Shown: positions 6,446 through 15,613, counted from the stretch's first letter. The stretch is DNA of 32,182 nt from Candidatus Pacearchaeota archaeon (GCA_018303945.1 JAGVXD010000012.1:1-32182), one strand, 5' to 3'. Made by a program: numbers and translations. Notes: generated by a model from the letters alone, not told the origin.

Positions 6446-7949
6446 AATAGGAATAAGAGTCTGGATTCTTGTCATTTTTCTTGCTTTGGCTCTTCTTGCA
6501 ATATCACCTAATTTTAAAAAGGGAATTGTTATAGAAAGTGTTGAGAAAAATTCCAGTGCTTTTGATGAGGGACTTAGAGCTGGAATGATAATTCTGGCTG
6601 TGAATGATGCTCCGATAAAAACTTTTGAAGATTATACTGGAGAGATAGAGAGTGTATTGGAGCAAACGGGGGACAAAAAAAAGATTATTATACAGACTGA
6701 AGAAGATTCTTTTATCTTATTCACAAACCACTCTCCTGACATCACTGTTGCGCCAATACCTCAATCACGACTTAAAACTGGCTTAGACCTAAGCGGAGGA
6801 GCAAGAGCACTTATCAAGCCCAGCAACGTCAGCCTTACTTATGCGGAGACAGAAGATGTTATTGCAATAATGAATGAAAGACTGAATGTTTATGGAATAA
6901 AAGATATTGCAATAAGACCTGTAAAGGACCTTAACGGTGATAATTTCATATTGGTTGAAATAGCTGGCGCGACTCCAGATGATATTGCTGGGCTTCTGGC
7001 TCAACAGGGTAAATTTGAAGCGAAGATAGGAAATGTCAGCGTGTTTAAAAGCGATGAAGGAGATATTACAAACGTATGCAAAAATGATGCGCGCTGTTCA
7101 GGTGTAAGACAATGTGATTTATATCAGGAAGGATATTTCTGCACTTTTGATTTCTCTATATCTTTAAGTCCTGAAGCAGCACAAAAACATGCTGATGTAA
7201 CTAAGAACGTTAGTATAGACCCGCAGGGAGAATATTTATCTGAAAAACTCTCTCTTCTTATAGATAATAGCGAAGTCAGTGTATTATCAATAAGCAGTTC
7301 ACTTAGGGGATTAGTCACTTCTGAAATATCAATACAGGGTTCTGGAAGCGGGACAAATGAGGAAGAAGCACTAAATAATGCTAAATTTGAGATGAAAAAA
7401 CTTCAGACTATACTTCAGACTGGAAGCCTGCCTTACAAATTTGAGATAGTTAAGCTAGATACTATTTCTCCGCTTTTGGGACGTGAATTTACCAAGGGGT
7501 TAATAATGCTCGCATTTGTAGTTTTTACCATAGTTTCATTAGCAGTATTAGTATGGTACAGAAAAATAAAAGTTACTCTTGCAGTCATACTTACTATGAT
7601 ATCGGAAGCTATTCTCACTCTTGGAATAGCTGCTTTCATAAATTGGAATCTTGATGCTCCAAGCATTGCGGGTATAATCGCTGGAATAGGCACTGGAATA
7701 AATGACCAGATAGTCATCATTGACGAATCCTTTTCTAATCTTAGCGTTGGGATAAAAGAGAGAGTAAAAAGGGCGTTGTTTATAATACTCGGTGCGTTCT
7801 TAACTATCGTTGCGGCAATGCTCCCACTATTCTGGGCTGGGGCAGGACTATTAAGGGGATTTGCCCTTACAACAATCATAGGAGTCACTGTTGGAATATT
7901 AATAACAAGGCCTGCTTTCGCTGAAATAATGCGGAAGATGGGGGAATAA
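6438..7949 (+). CDS. secD: Protein-export membrane protein SecD with a PDZ-like insertion
   Basis: Partner of SecF in the Sec translocon. The 503-residue protein has span 1 at about 7-23, then an unusual segment at about 29-95 that reads like a PDZ domain (GIVIESVEKNSS..., then GLRAGMIILAVNDAPIKTFE), then the SecD hallmark GLDLSGGARALI at 115-126. The P1 domain includes the archaeal Cys-containing stretch (CKNDARCSGVRQC, then GYFCTFDFSI), then five spans from about 368. The conserved acidic residue is in GTGINDQIVIIDE. The start is fixed by the Shine-Dalgarno site at 6424. The stop TAA overlaps the ATG of the next gene (TAATG). Confidence 0.95.
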   Translation: MAKIGIRVWILVIFLALALLAISPNFKKGIVIESVEKNSSAFDEGLRAGMIILAVNDAPIKTFEDYTGEIESVLEQTGDKKKIIIQTEEDSFILFTNHSPDITVAPIPQSRLKTGLDLSGGARALIKPSNVSLTYAETEDVIAIMNERLNVYGIKDIAIRPVKDLNGDNFILVEIAGATPDDIAGLLAQQGKFEAKIGNVSVFKSDEGDITNVCKNDARCSGVRQCDLYQEGYFCTFDFSISLSPEAAQKHADVTKNVSIDPQGEYLSEKLSLLIDNSEVSVLSISSSLRGLVTSEISIQGSGSGTNEEEALNNAKFEMKKLQTILQTGSLPYKFEIVKLDTISPLLGREFTKGLIMLAFVVFTIVSLAVLVWYRKIKVTLAVILTMISEAILTLGIAAFINWNLDAPSIAGIIAGIGTGINDQIVIIDESFSNLSVGIKERVKRALFIILGAFLTIVAAMLPLFWAGAGLLRGFALTTIIGVTVGILITRPAFAEIMRKMGE

Positions 7950-8380
7950 TGCTGCCAAGATGGCATATTGTCTATGGCGCTCTCTTCTCCGCCATATTGT
8001 GGATAAGCGTCCCACAAATAGAAATAAAATATCTAGCAATTGTCTTCCTTGCATCTGTTTTTATTGACTTTGACCATTATCTATGTGCCGTGAAAAATAC
8101 GGGGAGCTGGAGCTTATTTCATTCTTTTCAATATCATAAAATTCAGAACAAAGTGTTAAATATTCTGGAAAGAAAAGGCAAGAAACCGCGCTCAGATTTT
8201 CATCTATTTCACACTGTGGAATTTCATGCACTTATAGGCATACTGGGGATATGGATAGCTCCATTTTTCTATCTTTTTATCGGGATGGCTTTTCACTCTT
8301 TTCTAGACCTTTTTTCTCTTCTTAAAACTGAAAAAATACACAGAAGAGAGTACTTTTTCTTTAACTGGTTAAAGAGATGA
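7949..8380 (+). CDS. Small membrane protein, possibly YdjM-like metal-dependent hydrolase
   Basis: 143 residues with three or four membrane segments. Histidine/aspartate motifs lie at membrane borders: FIDFDHYLCAV near residue 40, FHSFQYH near 67, FHLFHTVEFHAL near 95, and GMAFHSFLDLFS near 120. This resembles the FPDxDH and H-rich pattern of YdjM/DUF457-type membrane-bound hydrolases, some linked to lipid processing, but the similarity is by motif only. Translationally coupled to secD by TAATG, so it is probably the third gene of the secFD operon; a link to protein export is guilt by position. Confidence 0.65.
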   Translation: MLPRWHIVYGALFSAILWISVPQIEIKYLAIVFLASVFIDFDHYLCAVKNTGSWSLFHSFQYHKIQNKVLNILERKGKKPRSDFHLFHTVEFHALIGILGIWIAPFFYLFIGMAFHSFLDLFSLLKTEKIHRREYFFFNWLKR

Positions 8381-8393
8381 TTCTAATTGACTG

Positions 8394-8669
8394 TTATAGA
8401 AAACTCCATACTCCCTTTGCCAATAGGAGAAATGATGGTGCCCACCATAAAATTACCGGAAGAGCGAAAAATATGGAGAGCGCAAGTATGATAGCTGAAC
8501 AAATATCAAGAACACTTAGTACATCCCCCCCAAAAATAAAAAGTCCCTTTATAAACAAAAGAGTTATGCAGAAAATAAGATAGGAAAGTGGGGGCTGCAT
8601 GCCAAATATGAACATCATAAATGCAAGTGCCGAGGCAATATCCAGCGCACCTAATAATTTTACAATCAT
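8394..8669 (-). CDS. Small hydrophobic membrane protein
   Basis: 91 residues, nearly all hydrophobic, with about three membrane spans: LGALDIASALAFMMFIFGM, YLIFCITLLFIKGLFIFG and ICSAIILALSIFFALPVILW. The design (LGALD at the start, LIKG in the middle, LAKGVWS at the end) gives an internal near-repeat of helix pairs seen in small archaeal membrane proteins; function unknown. A plus-strand frame covers the same bases (8377-8583) but its product looks random, whereas this frame has a TATA-like box 25 bp before the ATG. Convergent with the secFD operon and divergent from the glycosyltransferase. Confidence 0.65.
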   Translation of the reverse strand: MIVKLLGALDIASALAFMMFIFGMQPPLSYLIFCITLLFIKGLFIFGGDVLSVLDICSAIILALSIFFALPVILWWAPSFLLLAKGVWSFL

Positions 8670-8688
8670 CTTCGCACCAGCAAAATAC

Positions 8689-8698
8689 TATTTAATAA
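8689..8698 (-). promoter_or_regulatory. TATA-like box of the small membrane protein gene
   Basis: TATTTAATAA centred 25 bp upstream of the start codon at 8669 on the minus strand. Confidence 0.5.
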
Positions 8699-8722
8699 GA
8701 TTTATATTGGAGAAACACAGCA

Positions 8723-8730
8723 TATAAATA
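8723..8730 (+). promoter_or_regulatory. TATA box of the GT2 gene
   Basis: TATAAATA centred 26 bp before ATG 8752; leaderless start. It marks the left border of the glycan region and lies back to back with the minus-strand box at 8689-8698. Confidence 0.65.
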
Positions 8731-8751
8731 TCCCTGTTTTTTATTTCCAAT

Positions 8752-9531
8752 ATGGAAAATAAGACTAAATGCAAGGTAATGATATTGATAGTTGCATACA
8801 ATGCGGAAAAAACTCTTGCCAGACTTCTGGATAGAATGTCCAAAGAAACCTTTGATTATGTAGACGAGATTCTACTTGCAGATGATGCTTCTCAAGATAA
8901 AACTTTCCTAGTTGCTCAAGATTATAAAAACAGGAAGGGATTTGAAAAACTGACGATAGTTAAGCATTCCAAGAACAAGGGATATGGCGGAAATCAGAAG
9001 TGGGGCTATAATTATGCAATGAAAAAGGGATATGGTGCAGTCGTGATGATACATGGAGATGCCCAATATCCTCCAGAGCAAATTATTCCTCTTGTTGAGC
9101 CTATTGTAAAAGGAGATAAGGATTTTATGTTTGGCTCAAGAATGGCAGGACATCCGCTTAAAGGAGGAATGCCCATATATAAATTCCTAGGAAATATCTT
9201 CTTGACAAGCATCGAGAATATAATTCTTAGAACTAGACTTTCAGAATTTCACTCTGGTTTCAGAGCATATTCTCTTGATGCATTGAGAGAAATTCCTCTT
9301 GAGCGTACATCCGATGGATTTCATTTTGACTCTGAAATTATAATCCAGCTTGTAATTGCAAGGAAAAGAATCGGCGAGATAACAATACCTACTTTTTACG
9401 GTGATGAAAAGTGCAATGTTAAGGTTATAAATTATGGGCTTAACATACTAAAGGAATTAACCAAATATATTCTAACAAAGCACCATATACACTCATATCC
9501 TAAATATGATATTGAAAATTTTAAAAACTGA
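8752..9531 (+). CDS. Family 2 glycosyltransferase, dolichol-phosphate-sugar synthase-like
   Basis: Probably moves a sugar from a nucleotide donor to a polyprenyl phosphate on the inner membrane face. The 259-residue protein is a GT-A fold enzyme: MILIVAYNAEKTLARLL at 10-26, DDAS at 44-47, the nucleotide/metal motif HGDAQYPPEQI near 101, and the acceptor-site block GFRAYS then FDSEIIIQLV near 177-200. It has no C-terminal membrane spans, as in the soluble DPM1 subgroup. Next comes a GT-C membrane enzyme that uses lipid-linked sugars, so the two may form a pair (donor maker and user). Own promoter; 43 bp gap downstream containing the next TATA box. Confidence 0.88.
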   Translation: MENKTKCKVMILIVAYNAEKTLARLLDRMSKETFDYVDEILLADDASQDKTFLVAQDYKNRKGFEKLTIVKHSKNKGYGGNQKWGYNYAMKKGYGAVVMIHGDAQYPPEQIIPLVEPIVKGDKDFMFGSRMAGHPLKGGMPIYKFLGNIFLTSIENIILRTRLSEFHSGFRAYSLDALREIPLERTSDGFHFDSEIIIQLVIARKRIGEITIPTFYGDEKCNVKVINYGLNILKELTKYILTKHHIHSYPKYDIENFKN

Positions 9532-9545
9532 AAAGATACGACAGG

Positions 9546-9555
9546 TATATAAATA
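9546..9555 (+). promoter_or_regulatory. TATA box of the GT39-like gene
   Basis: TATATAAATA centred 25 bp before ATG 9575. Confidence 0.6.
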
Positions 9556-9574
9556 AAGTTTTCATTGGAAGATT

Positions 9575-11380
9575 ATGGTGGAAGAGGGGATTTTCAGCAA
9601 GGGAGTTGAGCGCATATTAACTCTTTTTTATGCACGCGAAAAGAAAATTCAGCGTTGGCTTTTAATACTTGTATTTGTAGGTTTTATACTTAGATTGATT
9701 GCGGCTCTTCATCTAAATACCCTTGCTGATGATATGCTTTACGCTTCTCAAAGCGCCGGAATTTTAAATTCGAATATTCTATCTACCCACTCAAATCCGC
9801 CGCTTTCGTTCTATCTTACCGACCTTGCATATAAGATTATTGGATATACGACTTTTGCTTCCAGATTATTTCAGCTCATAGCCGGAACATTGCTCATAAT
9901 AGTTGTTTTTCTTATAACTAAAAAGCTTTTCAATGAACGTGTGGCTCTTGCTGCGGCTTTCTTTGCTACATTTTCCAATTTTATGGTTAGGATGACATTC
10001 AATGAACAAAGTCTAATTGTCTTTTTCTTTTCTTTTTTCGCCGTTTATCTTGGAATGCTATATTTAGACAGCAAAAATAAGAATTGGCTAGTATTTTCTG
10101 CAATATTATTCGGTATGGCTTTGCTCACTAAATACAATGCTCCGTTCATAATTCTTTCATTCTTAATATATGGTATTTATTTCCTTAAAATAAATAAGGA
10201 GAAAATACTTAACAAATCCAGAATTAAGCATGTAATTTTATTTGCAGTTATAATTTTAGTCTTTGCCATGCCATTTATTGCTTTTAATTATTTTATATAT
10301 AAAGAAAGAGGGATAGTAGATGTTTACTTCAGTAGATTGCTTCCCGTTGAAAAAGCACAAAATCTTTATCAGAGCCTTGCAGGACAAGACAGCAGTTTCT
10401 TCAGTAATTTATTCAAGCCCGCAGTGTATAACAACTACAACTTAGTCCTTAAGAGCGATTTGTTGCTGGGATTGTTTGCAATTGCAGGAATAATAATTAT
10501 GGCCCGTCAGAAAATTAAACTGCCTTTGGCATTTTTAATAATATTCCTCTTAATTCCATTCATATTGCAAAGCGGAGGAAGCAATTTACAGAAGCACTTT
10601 TTATTCATGCATGTGATATTCAGCATTGCGGCAGGATATTCTCTTGAAAAAATGACTGGTAAAATAGATAATAAAAAGATTAATATTGCAGTAATAGCCA
10701 TTATTGCTATTTTGTCAATCGTCAATCTTGGAACTGCATATGGAACTCCAACTCATTATTTCCATTCGAGTGAGAATGCCCAGCTCAAAAGTTATATAAA
10801 TCAAAATGTTGGAGACAACGACTTAATACTGCTGGATCCTAGGATATATAGTGCAAAGGGATTTTGGCTTGCGACAGACAATCATTTCCTGCTGCTCTCT
10901 GAATTTCCAGCGTTTTACGATTATCAGAAAAATATAACGCAAGAACAGAACACTCCCACAGACATATATATTGTAGAATGCGTTATTGACGACTGTGGTT
11001 GGGGGTGGGTGCATACAAATCAAGAGCTGAATGCAAGCTCGGAAGCAATTCTCAACACCTTCCGTGAGAATGCCGGAGAAGTCAAGAGCATTGAATCTTA
11101 TGATTACACTGGGAATGAGCTTGTAAAAGTTAAAGAGAAGAAAGTAAAATATATGGTTTATAAAATGACTCTTATGTTGAACCCTGAACTAGTCAAATAT
11201 ACAAATAGAGTACATCAGTTCTATTTTACTCCTTATTTATATGAAAACATGGAACAGTATGTATATTCTTACGAAACAAGAGGTATGGAGAGATTATTGG
11301 AGAAAATAAGTCTGGGAATAATATATTTGAGCATTATTTTAGCCATACTCTCTTTCTTAGCTGTTTTCTTTTTGTTATAG
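9575..11380 (+). CDS. GT39/ArnT-like membrane glycosyltransferase
   Basis: GT-C enzyme expected to take a sugar from a polyprenyl-phosphate carrier outside the membrane and attach it to a lipid, glycan or protein. The 601-residue protein has a first span at about 27-45, then the acidic loop motif TLADDMLYASQ near 50 with SNPPLSFYLTDLAYK after it (the GT39 catalytic-loop pattern). About ten further spans reach residue ~390, a soluble domain of about 170 residues follows (HYFHSSENAQLKSYINQNVG onward), and a final span ends the protein (about 580-600). Two cysteines in VECVIDDCGWGW may form a disulfide outside the cell. Substrate is unknown. Confidence 0.82.
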   Translation: MVEEGIFSKGVERILTLFYAREKKIQRWLLILVFVGFILRLIAALHLNTLADDMLYASQSAGILNSNILSTHSNPPLSFYLTDLAYKIIGYTTFASRLFQLIAGTLLIIVVFLITKKLFNERVALAAAFFATFSNFMVRMTFNEQSLIVFFFSFFAVYLGMLYLDSKNKNWLVFSAILFGMALLTKYNAPFIILSFLIYGIYFLKINKEKILNKSRIKHVILFAVIILVFAMPFIAFNYFIYKERGIVDVYFSRLLPVEKAQNLYQSLAGQDSSFFSNLFKPAVYNNYNLVLKSDLLLGLFAIAGIIIMARQKIKLPLAFLIIFLLIPFILQSGGSNLQKHFLFMHVIFSIAAGYSLEKMTGKIDNKKINIAVIAIIAILSIVNLGTAYGTPTHYFHSSENAQLKSYINQNVGDNDLILLDPRIYSAKGFWLATDNHFLLLSEFPAFYDYQKNITQEQNTPTDIYIVECVIDDCGWGWVHTNQELNASSEAILNTFRENAGEVKSIESYDYTGNELVKVKEKKVKYMVYKMTLMLNPELVKYTNRVHQFYFTPYLYENMEQYVYSYETRGMERLLEKISLGIIYLSIILAILSFLAVFFLL

Positions 11381-11393
11381 TCCAGCATATACT

Positions 11394-11404
11394 TATTTAA
11401 AAAT
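11394..11404 (+). promoter_or_regulatory. TATA box of the HldE-like gene
   Basis: TTATTTAAAAA centred 26 bp before ATG 11425. Confidence 0.6.
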
Positions 11405-11424
11405 GTAGAAAATAAGAGAAAAGT

Positions 11425-12966
11425 ATGCCTATTATCAAGGTACAATCTCTTGATAATCTTCAAAAGATTGTAGAACAACTTAAAAAAGAAGGAAAGAAAA
11501 TAGTCCACTGTCACGGATGTTTTGACATTGTTCATTACGGGCACGTGAGACATTTCATGTCTGCAAAAGAGCAAGGAGACATACTAATAGTTACTGTAAC
11601 ACAGGATAAATTTGTGCGCAAAGGCCCGGGAAGACCATACTTCAGCGAAGACATAAGAATGCATATGATTTCTTCGCTTCAATGTGTTGATTATGTGGCG
11701 TTAAATCAATGGGAAACAGCTGTTGAGATAATTAAGATTCTTAAACCTGATGTATATGTTAAAGGCAAGGAAGTCGTTGAAAATGGAAATGTAGATATGG
11801 TGCAAGGAGAAAATGGGAAAATATCAAATATTAAAGCTGAAGAAGAAGCTGTTCTATCTGTTGGTGGAAGATTGCATTTTACTGAAGAAATTACTTTCTC
11901 ATCTACGAGAATCATTAACCAAATAACTGAAAATGTGCCTGATGAAGCTAAAATTTATTTTGGCGCACTAAAATCAAAATACTCTGCGGATGATATTATT
12001 AACCAGCTTGAACATCTAAGAGGGATAAAAGTTCTTGTAATAGGCGATGCAATAATAGATGAATATGTTTATTGCGAACAAATGGAGAGGAGCGGTAAAG
12101 AGCCATTGATTGCGTATCATCTTCTTAACTCTGAACTGCAGGCCGGAGGCGTGTTTGCTGCATCCAATCATATTGCAGGATTTACTAATCATATTGAATT
12201 AATAACTTGTATGGGAAATAACTCCCATTATGAATTTCTTAAGGGCAAACTAAAGAATGGAATACAGACGCATCTCTTTTTGCAGAATGAAAGCAAGACA
12301 CTCGTAAAGAGAAGATATGTTGATAATTACAAGCGCCAGAAACTTTTTGAGCTTTATAGCAGCAAAGGAATAGAAATTGGAAAATTAAATGAAGGCGAGA
12401 TAATAAAATGCATAGAGAGAGTTCTCCCACAGGTAGATATGATTTTAATAACTGATTTTGGTCATGGGATGCTTACTCCTGCAATGATAGATACTTTGAT
12501 GAACAGCAATAAATTTGTTGCCTTAAATTGCCAATTAAATGCCGGGAATCTGGGTTACAATTTCATTACAAAATATAGAAGAGCTAATTTTATATCCCTT
12601 AATGAGCGGGAAATTAGACTGCCTATGCAGGAAAAAAACTCCGACATAAGCGTTCCAATTGAGAAACTGAATAAGATTCTAAACGCAGACTCAATCAACA
12701 TTACTATGGGAAAACATGGGAGTATCCTTTATCATAAAGGTAACTATTATAGGGCGCCGGCATTTACAAAAGATCCTATTGATACAATAGGGGCGGGAGA
12801 CGCAGTTCTTTCCTTGCTGTCCTTGCTTACATACAAGGGATTTGACCCGGAGCTTGTTTCATTCATAGGAAATTGCGTTGGAGCAATCGCCGTACGCACA
12901 GTTGGAAACAGAGAATCAATAGATTCAATAGAAATGAATAAGTTTGTGAAATATATCATGAAATGA
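11425..12966 (+). CDS. HldE-like bifunctional protein: cytidylyltransferase domain then PfkB sugar kinase domain
   Basis: Likely phosphorylates a sugar (heptose-like) and activates it as a nucleotide sugar. Residues about 1-165 form a cytidylyltransferase-type domain: GCFDIVHYGHVRHFMSAKEQ with the HxGH motif, TVTQDKFVRKGPGRPYF, then DVYVKGKE and the C-terminal TFSSTRIINQ equivalent to the family's SSTxII. Residues about 185-505 form a PfkB/RfaE-type kinase: KVLVIGDAIIDEYVYC, LQAGGVFAASNHI, ITDFGHGML, and the catalytic GAGD at 456-459 in DTIGAGDAVLSLL. In E. coli HldE the kinase comes first and the transferase second; here the order is reversed. The true sugar and nucleotide are unknown. Confidence 0.88.
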   Translation: MPIIKVQSLDNLQKIVEQLKKEGKKIVHCHGCFDIVHYGHVRHFMSAKEQGDILIVTVTQDKFVRKGPGRPYFSEDIRMHMISSLQCVDYVALNQWETAVEIIKILKPDVYVKGKEVVENGNVDMVQGENGKISNIKAEEEAVLSVGGRLHFTEEITFSSTRIINQITENVPDEAKIYFGALKSKYSADDIINQLEHLRGIKVLVIGDAIIDEYVYCEQMERSGKEPLIAYHLLNSELQAGGVFAASNHIAGFTNHIELITCMGNNSHYEFLKGKLKNGIQTHLFLQNESKTLVKRRYVDNYKRQKLFELYSSKGIEIGKLNEGEIIKCIERVLPQVDMILITDFGHGMLTPAMIDTLMNSNKFVALNCQLNAGNLGYNFITKYRRANFISLNEREIRLPMQEKNSDISVPIEKLNKILNADSINITMGKHGSILYHKGNYYRAPAFTKDPIDTIGAGDAVLSLLSLLTYKGFDPELVSFIGNCVGAIAVRTVGNRESIDSIEMNKFVKYIMK

Positions 12967-12985
12967 TAGTTTTATAGGATATATA

Positions 12986-12996
12986 CATATTTAAAT
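12986..12996 (+). promoter_or_regulatory. TATA box of the epimerase gene
   Basis: CATATTTAAAT centred about 28 bp before ATG 13019. It favours this ATG over the in-frame TTG at 13007. Confidence 0.6.
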
Positions 12997-13018
12997 CAAG
13001 ATAATATTGAATAAAGAA

Positions 13019-13999
13019 ATGGGAAAAAGAGTTTGTGTTATGGGTGGTGCTGGATACGTGGGGAGCGCCCTCGTGCCGAGATTACTGGAAAGAGGAGATG
13101 ATGTTATGGTATATGATACTTATTGGTATGGTGATATATTTGGAGAAATGCGGAATTGTAAATTAAAGGAAGTAAGAGGCGATATAAGAGACCGAAGTAA
13201 ATTATTAGACAATATTAAAGGGATGGATGCAATTTTACATCTTGCCTGCATATCTAATGATCCAAGTTTTGATTTAAATCCCTCTCTCGGCAGATCAATA
13301 AATCTTGATGCATTCCATAATGTATTAGATGTTGCGCGCCAGAATCCTGAAGCAAGATTTGTTTATGCAAGCTCTTCAAGCGTATATGGAGTAAAGAAAG
13401 AAAAAGAAGTTATTGAGGAAATGATAGAAGAGCCGCTTACAGATTATTCTAAATTTAAACTTGAATGTGAGAAAATTCTCAAGGCAGAAGCTAGAGACCT
13501 GGATTATGTTATTGTGCGCCCAGCTACCGTATGTGGATATGCCCCTAGATTGAGATTAGATGTTGTAGTTAATATACTCACGATTAATGCTCTTGAGCGA
13601 GGAATTATATTAGTAGATGGCGGAGAACAAACAAGGCCCAATATACACGTTAAAGATATGGTTGGAGTTTATGAAAAACTTATAGACTCTCCTAGCGATA
13701 AAACTCGTTATGAAATATTTAATGCCGGAGATGAGAATCATTCTGTCAGAGAATTAGCTGAAATAGTTAGAAGAAAGGTTCCTAATGCAACTATACAAAT
13801 TAATCCTGTAAAAGACCAACGCTCATATAATGTAAACTCTGATAAGATTAAGAGATTTCTTGGATTTAGAACTAGCGAGACAATAGAATCTGCAGTAGAA
13901 AGTATAGTTGATGCTTATAGGGAAGGAAAGATAATTGAAGGGCTTACTAATCCAATTTACCATAATATCAAAAGAATGAAAGAGTTGAATATCTCGTAA
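13019..13999 (+). CDS. NAD-dependent sugar epimerase/dehydratase (extended SDR)
   Basis: Acts on a nucleotide sugar, oxidising and reducing at C4 or a neighbouring carbon. From ATG 13019 the 326-residue protein has the Rossmann motif GGAGYVG (9-15), GDIRD near 54-58, the substrate serines in VYASSSSVYG near 115-124, and the catalytic pair Y143/K147 in DYSKFK. Downstream come RPATVCGYAPRLRLDVVVN and RPNIHVKDM, family features that line the sugar pocket. Preceded by the HldE-like gene, so it may convert that product. The specific reaction (4-epimerase, 4,6-dehydratase, 3,5-epimerase-type) cannot be told from motifs. Confidence 0.87.
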   Translation: MGKRVCVMGGAGYVGSALVPRLLERGDDVMVYDTYWYGDIFGEMRNCKLKEVRGDIRDRSKLLDNIKGMDAILHLACISNDPSFDLNPSLGRSINLDAFHNVLDVARQNPEARFVYASSSSVYGVKKEKEVIEEMIEEPLTDYSKFKLECEKILKAEARDLDYVIVRPATVCGYAPRLRLDVVVNILTINALERGIILVDGGEQTRPNIHVKDMVGVYEKLIDSPSDKTRYEIFNAGDENHSVRELAEIVRRKVPNATIQINPVKDQRSYNVNSDKIKRFLGFRTSETIESAVESIVDAYREGKIIEGLTNPIYHNIKRMKELNIS

Positions 14000-14034
14000 A
14001 TTTTAAGAAATTTAATATTTGACTCTGAACAATA

Positions 14035-14046
14035 CATTTTAAATAA
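14035..14046 (+). promoter_or_regulatory. TATA box of the flippase gene
   Basis: CATTTTAAATAA centred 26 bp before ATG 14066. Confidence 0.6.
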
Positions 14047-14065
14047 CACTAAACTTTCTATAGTT

Positions 14066-15613
14066 ATGGTAAAAAATGCTTCTAATCTTAAAGGAACAAT
14101 ATTTGCTAATTCTCTCTGGAACGTGATGGCTTCTCTTATCGGAAGAGCTGGAGCTCTTGTTTTTACAATTATCATAGCCAGAGCATTACTGCCTGAAACA
14201 TTTGGCATTTATTCCCTCGCATTGTCTATTGCTGTTTTCTGCCTCACATTTACAGATCTTGGGATTAATCAAGCCCTTATCATATATGTCTCAACATATT
14301 TGAAAAACAATAAGAGCAAGGCGCGGTCTTATTTTATTGCGCTTATGCGTTATAAGCTTATAATGACCTTAAGCGTTGCTGGAATAATAATACTTGCCTC
14401 TTATCCATTATCTTTCTTTATATTTAATAAACCTGATTTATTTGTCCCGCTCTTATTTATTGGCGGATATATAGTGATAACTTCCATAGAGGGATTTCTG
14501 GAATCATTGTTTTATGCCTTTAACAAAGTAAGTTACATGACTTCTAAAGAGATAATATTTCAGGCTACAAGGCTAATACTGTCTATTCTCGTTCTTACTT
14601 TAGTTGCCACTTCGTCTTATGTGGCTGGGCTTGTTGGAGCACTTATACTCACAATGGTAGCTGTTATTGTTTACGTTGTATTGAGCCTAAGAAAAATAGG
14701 TAAATTTATCTTTGAAAGAGGAGAAAGTCTGGATATTGATAAAGTTGGATTGTTAAAGTTCATAGGATATATATCTGTTGGAATAACTGCTGCAGCATTG
14801 TTTGCATCTATAGATATAATAATGCTGGGCATATTCGTGCCCTCTGAATATATTGGATTTTATAAAGCGGCATTTACTCTTGTATCAAGCATAATAGGTA
14901 TTCTGACATTCTATAATATATTTCTTCCCGTATTTAGCAAACTTGGCAATGAAAAAACTGAAGAAATGTTTAACACTATATTCAAATATCTTTCTATTAT
15001 TGGACTGCCCGCAGTTTTTGGACTCTTGAGCATTGGTCCATATGTCCTAAAGGCAGTTTATGGCGACTCTTATATTCCTGCCACTCCGATATTATATATT
15101 CTCGCCCCTTTGATATTCATTGAATTATTGGCTGCTCTTGTTTCATCTGTTTTTTCAGCTAAGAAAAAGCCTGAATATCTTGCGAAGATTATGCTATTTT
15201 CCCTTGTACTAAATGTCCTGCTTAATTTATCACTTATAACCCTATTATTAAAGAACTCTGCTATTTTGGCAACAATTGGTGTAGGGGCGGCAACAGTTAT
15301 AAGTAAATTGGTTTACTTAATAGTATTATTCTTTTTGTTAATAAAAGTAATGAAAGTCAGGGCGAAACTTGGAGTTGTCATTAAGCCGCTTGCAGCCAGC
15401 ATTATTATGTCTATATGCCTTATACTTATAAATAAGTCTATATCTGACATGAACTGGTTCTGGGGAGGTCTGGAGATAATAGCCGGGATAATAGTTTATG
15501 GAATAATTATTATATTAATTGGGGCAATTAATAAATCTGAAATTAAAATGTTTTATTCATTTTTCAGAGCTCTAGTTCCTGCAAGACCGCCTGAAACTCC
15601 TCTTCACTCCTGA
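14066..15613 (+). CDS. Wzx/RfbX-type oligosaccharide flippase
   Basis: MOP-superfamily transporter that would move lipid-linked glycans across the membrane. 515 residues with about 13-14 membrane spans. The opening NSLWNVMASLIGRAGALVFT followed by IARALLPETFGIYSLALS is the standard polysaccharide-flippase start, and the second half repeats the pattern with DIIMLGIFVPSEYIGFYKAA and VFSKLG. The length is usual for the family. Placed after glycosyltransferase and sugar-activation genes, it supports reading the locus as assembly of a lipid-linked surface glycan. Converges with the radical SAM gene, 12 bp between stops. Confidence 0.9.
   Translation: MVKNASNLKGTIFANSLWNVMASLIGRAGALVFTIIIARALLPETFGIYSLALSIAVFCLTFTDLGINQALIIYVSTYLKNNKSKARSYFIALMRYKLIMTLSVAGIIILASYPLSFFIFNKPDLFVPLLFIGGYIVITSIEGFLESLFYAFNKVSYMTSKEIIFQATRLILSILVLTLVATSSYVAGLVGALILTMVAVIVYVVLSLRKIGKFIFERGESLDIDKVGLLKFIGYISVGITAAALFASIDIIMLGIFVPSEYIGFYKAAFTLVSSIIGILTFYNIFLPVFSKLGNEKTEEMFNTIFKYLSIIGLPAVFGLLSIGPYVLKAVYGDSYIPATPILYILAPLIFIELLAALVSSVFSAKKKPEYLAKIMLFSLVLNVLLNLSLITLLLKNSAILATIGVGAATVISKLVYLIVLFFLLIKVMKVRAKLGVVIKPLAASIIMSICLILINKSISDMNWFWGGLEIIAGIIVYGIIIILIGAINKSEIKMFYSFFRALVPARPPETPLHS

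Noticed and set aside
7433-8017. 194-residue minus-strand open frame
   Set aside because: Antisense to the SecD C-terminus and the start of the next gene; no recognisable features.
8377-8583. 68-residue plus-strand open frame after the secFD operon
   Set aside because: Covers the small membrane protein on the other strand, which has a coherent hydrophobic pattern and a TATA-like box; this product looks random.
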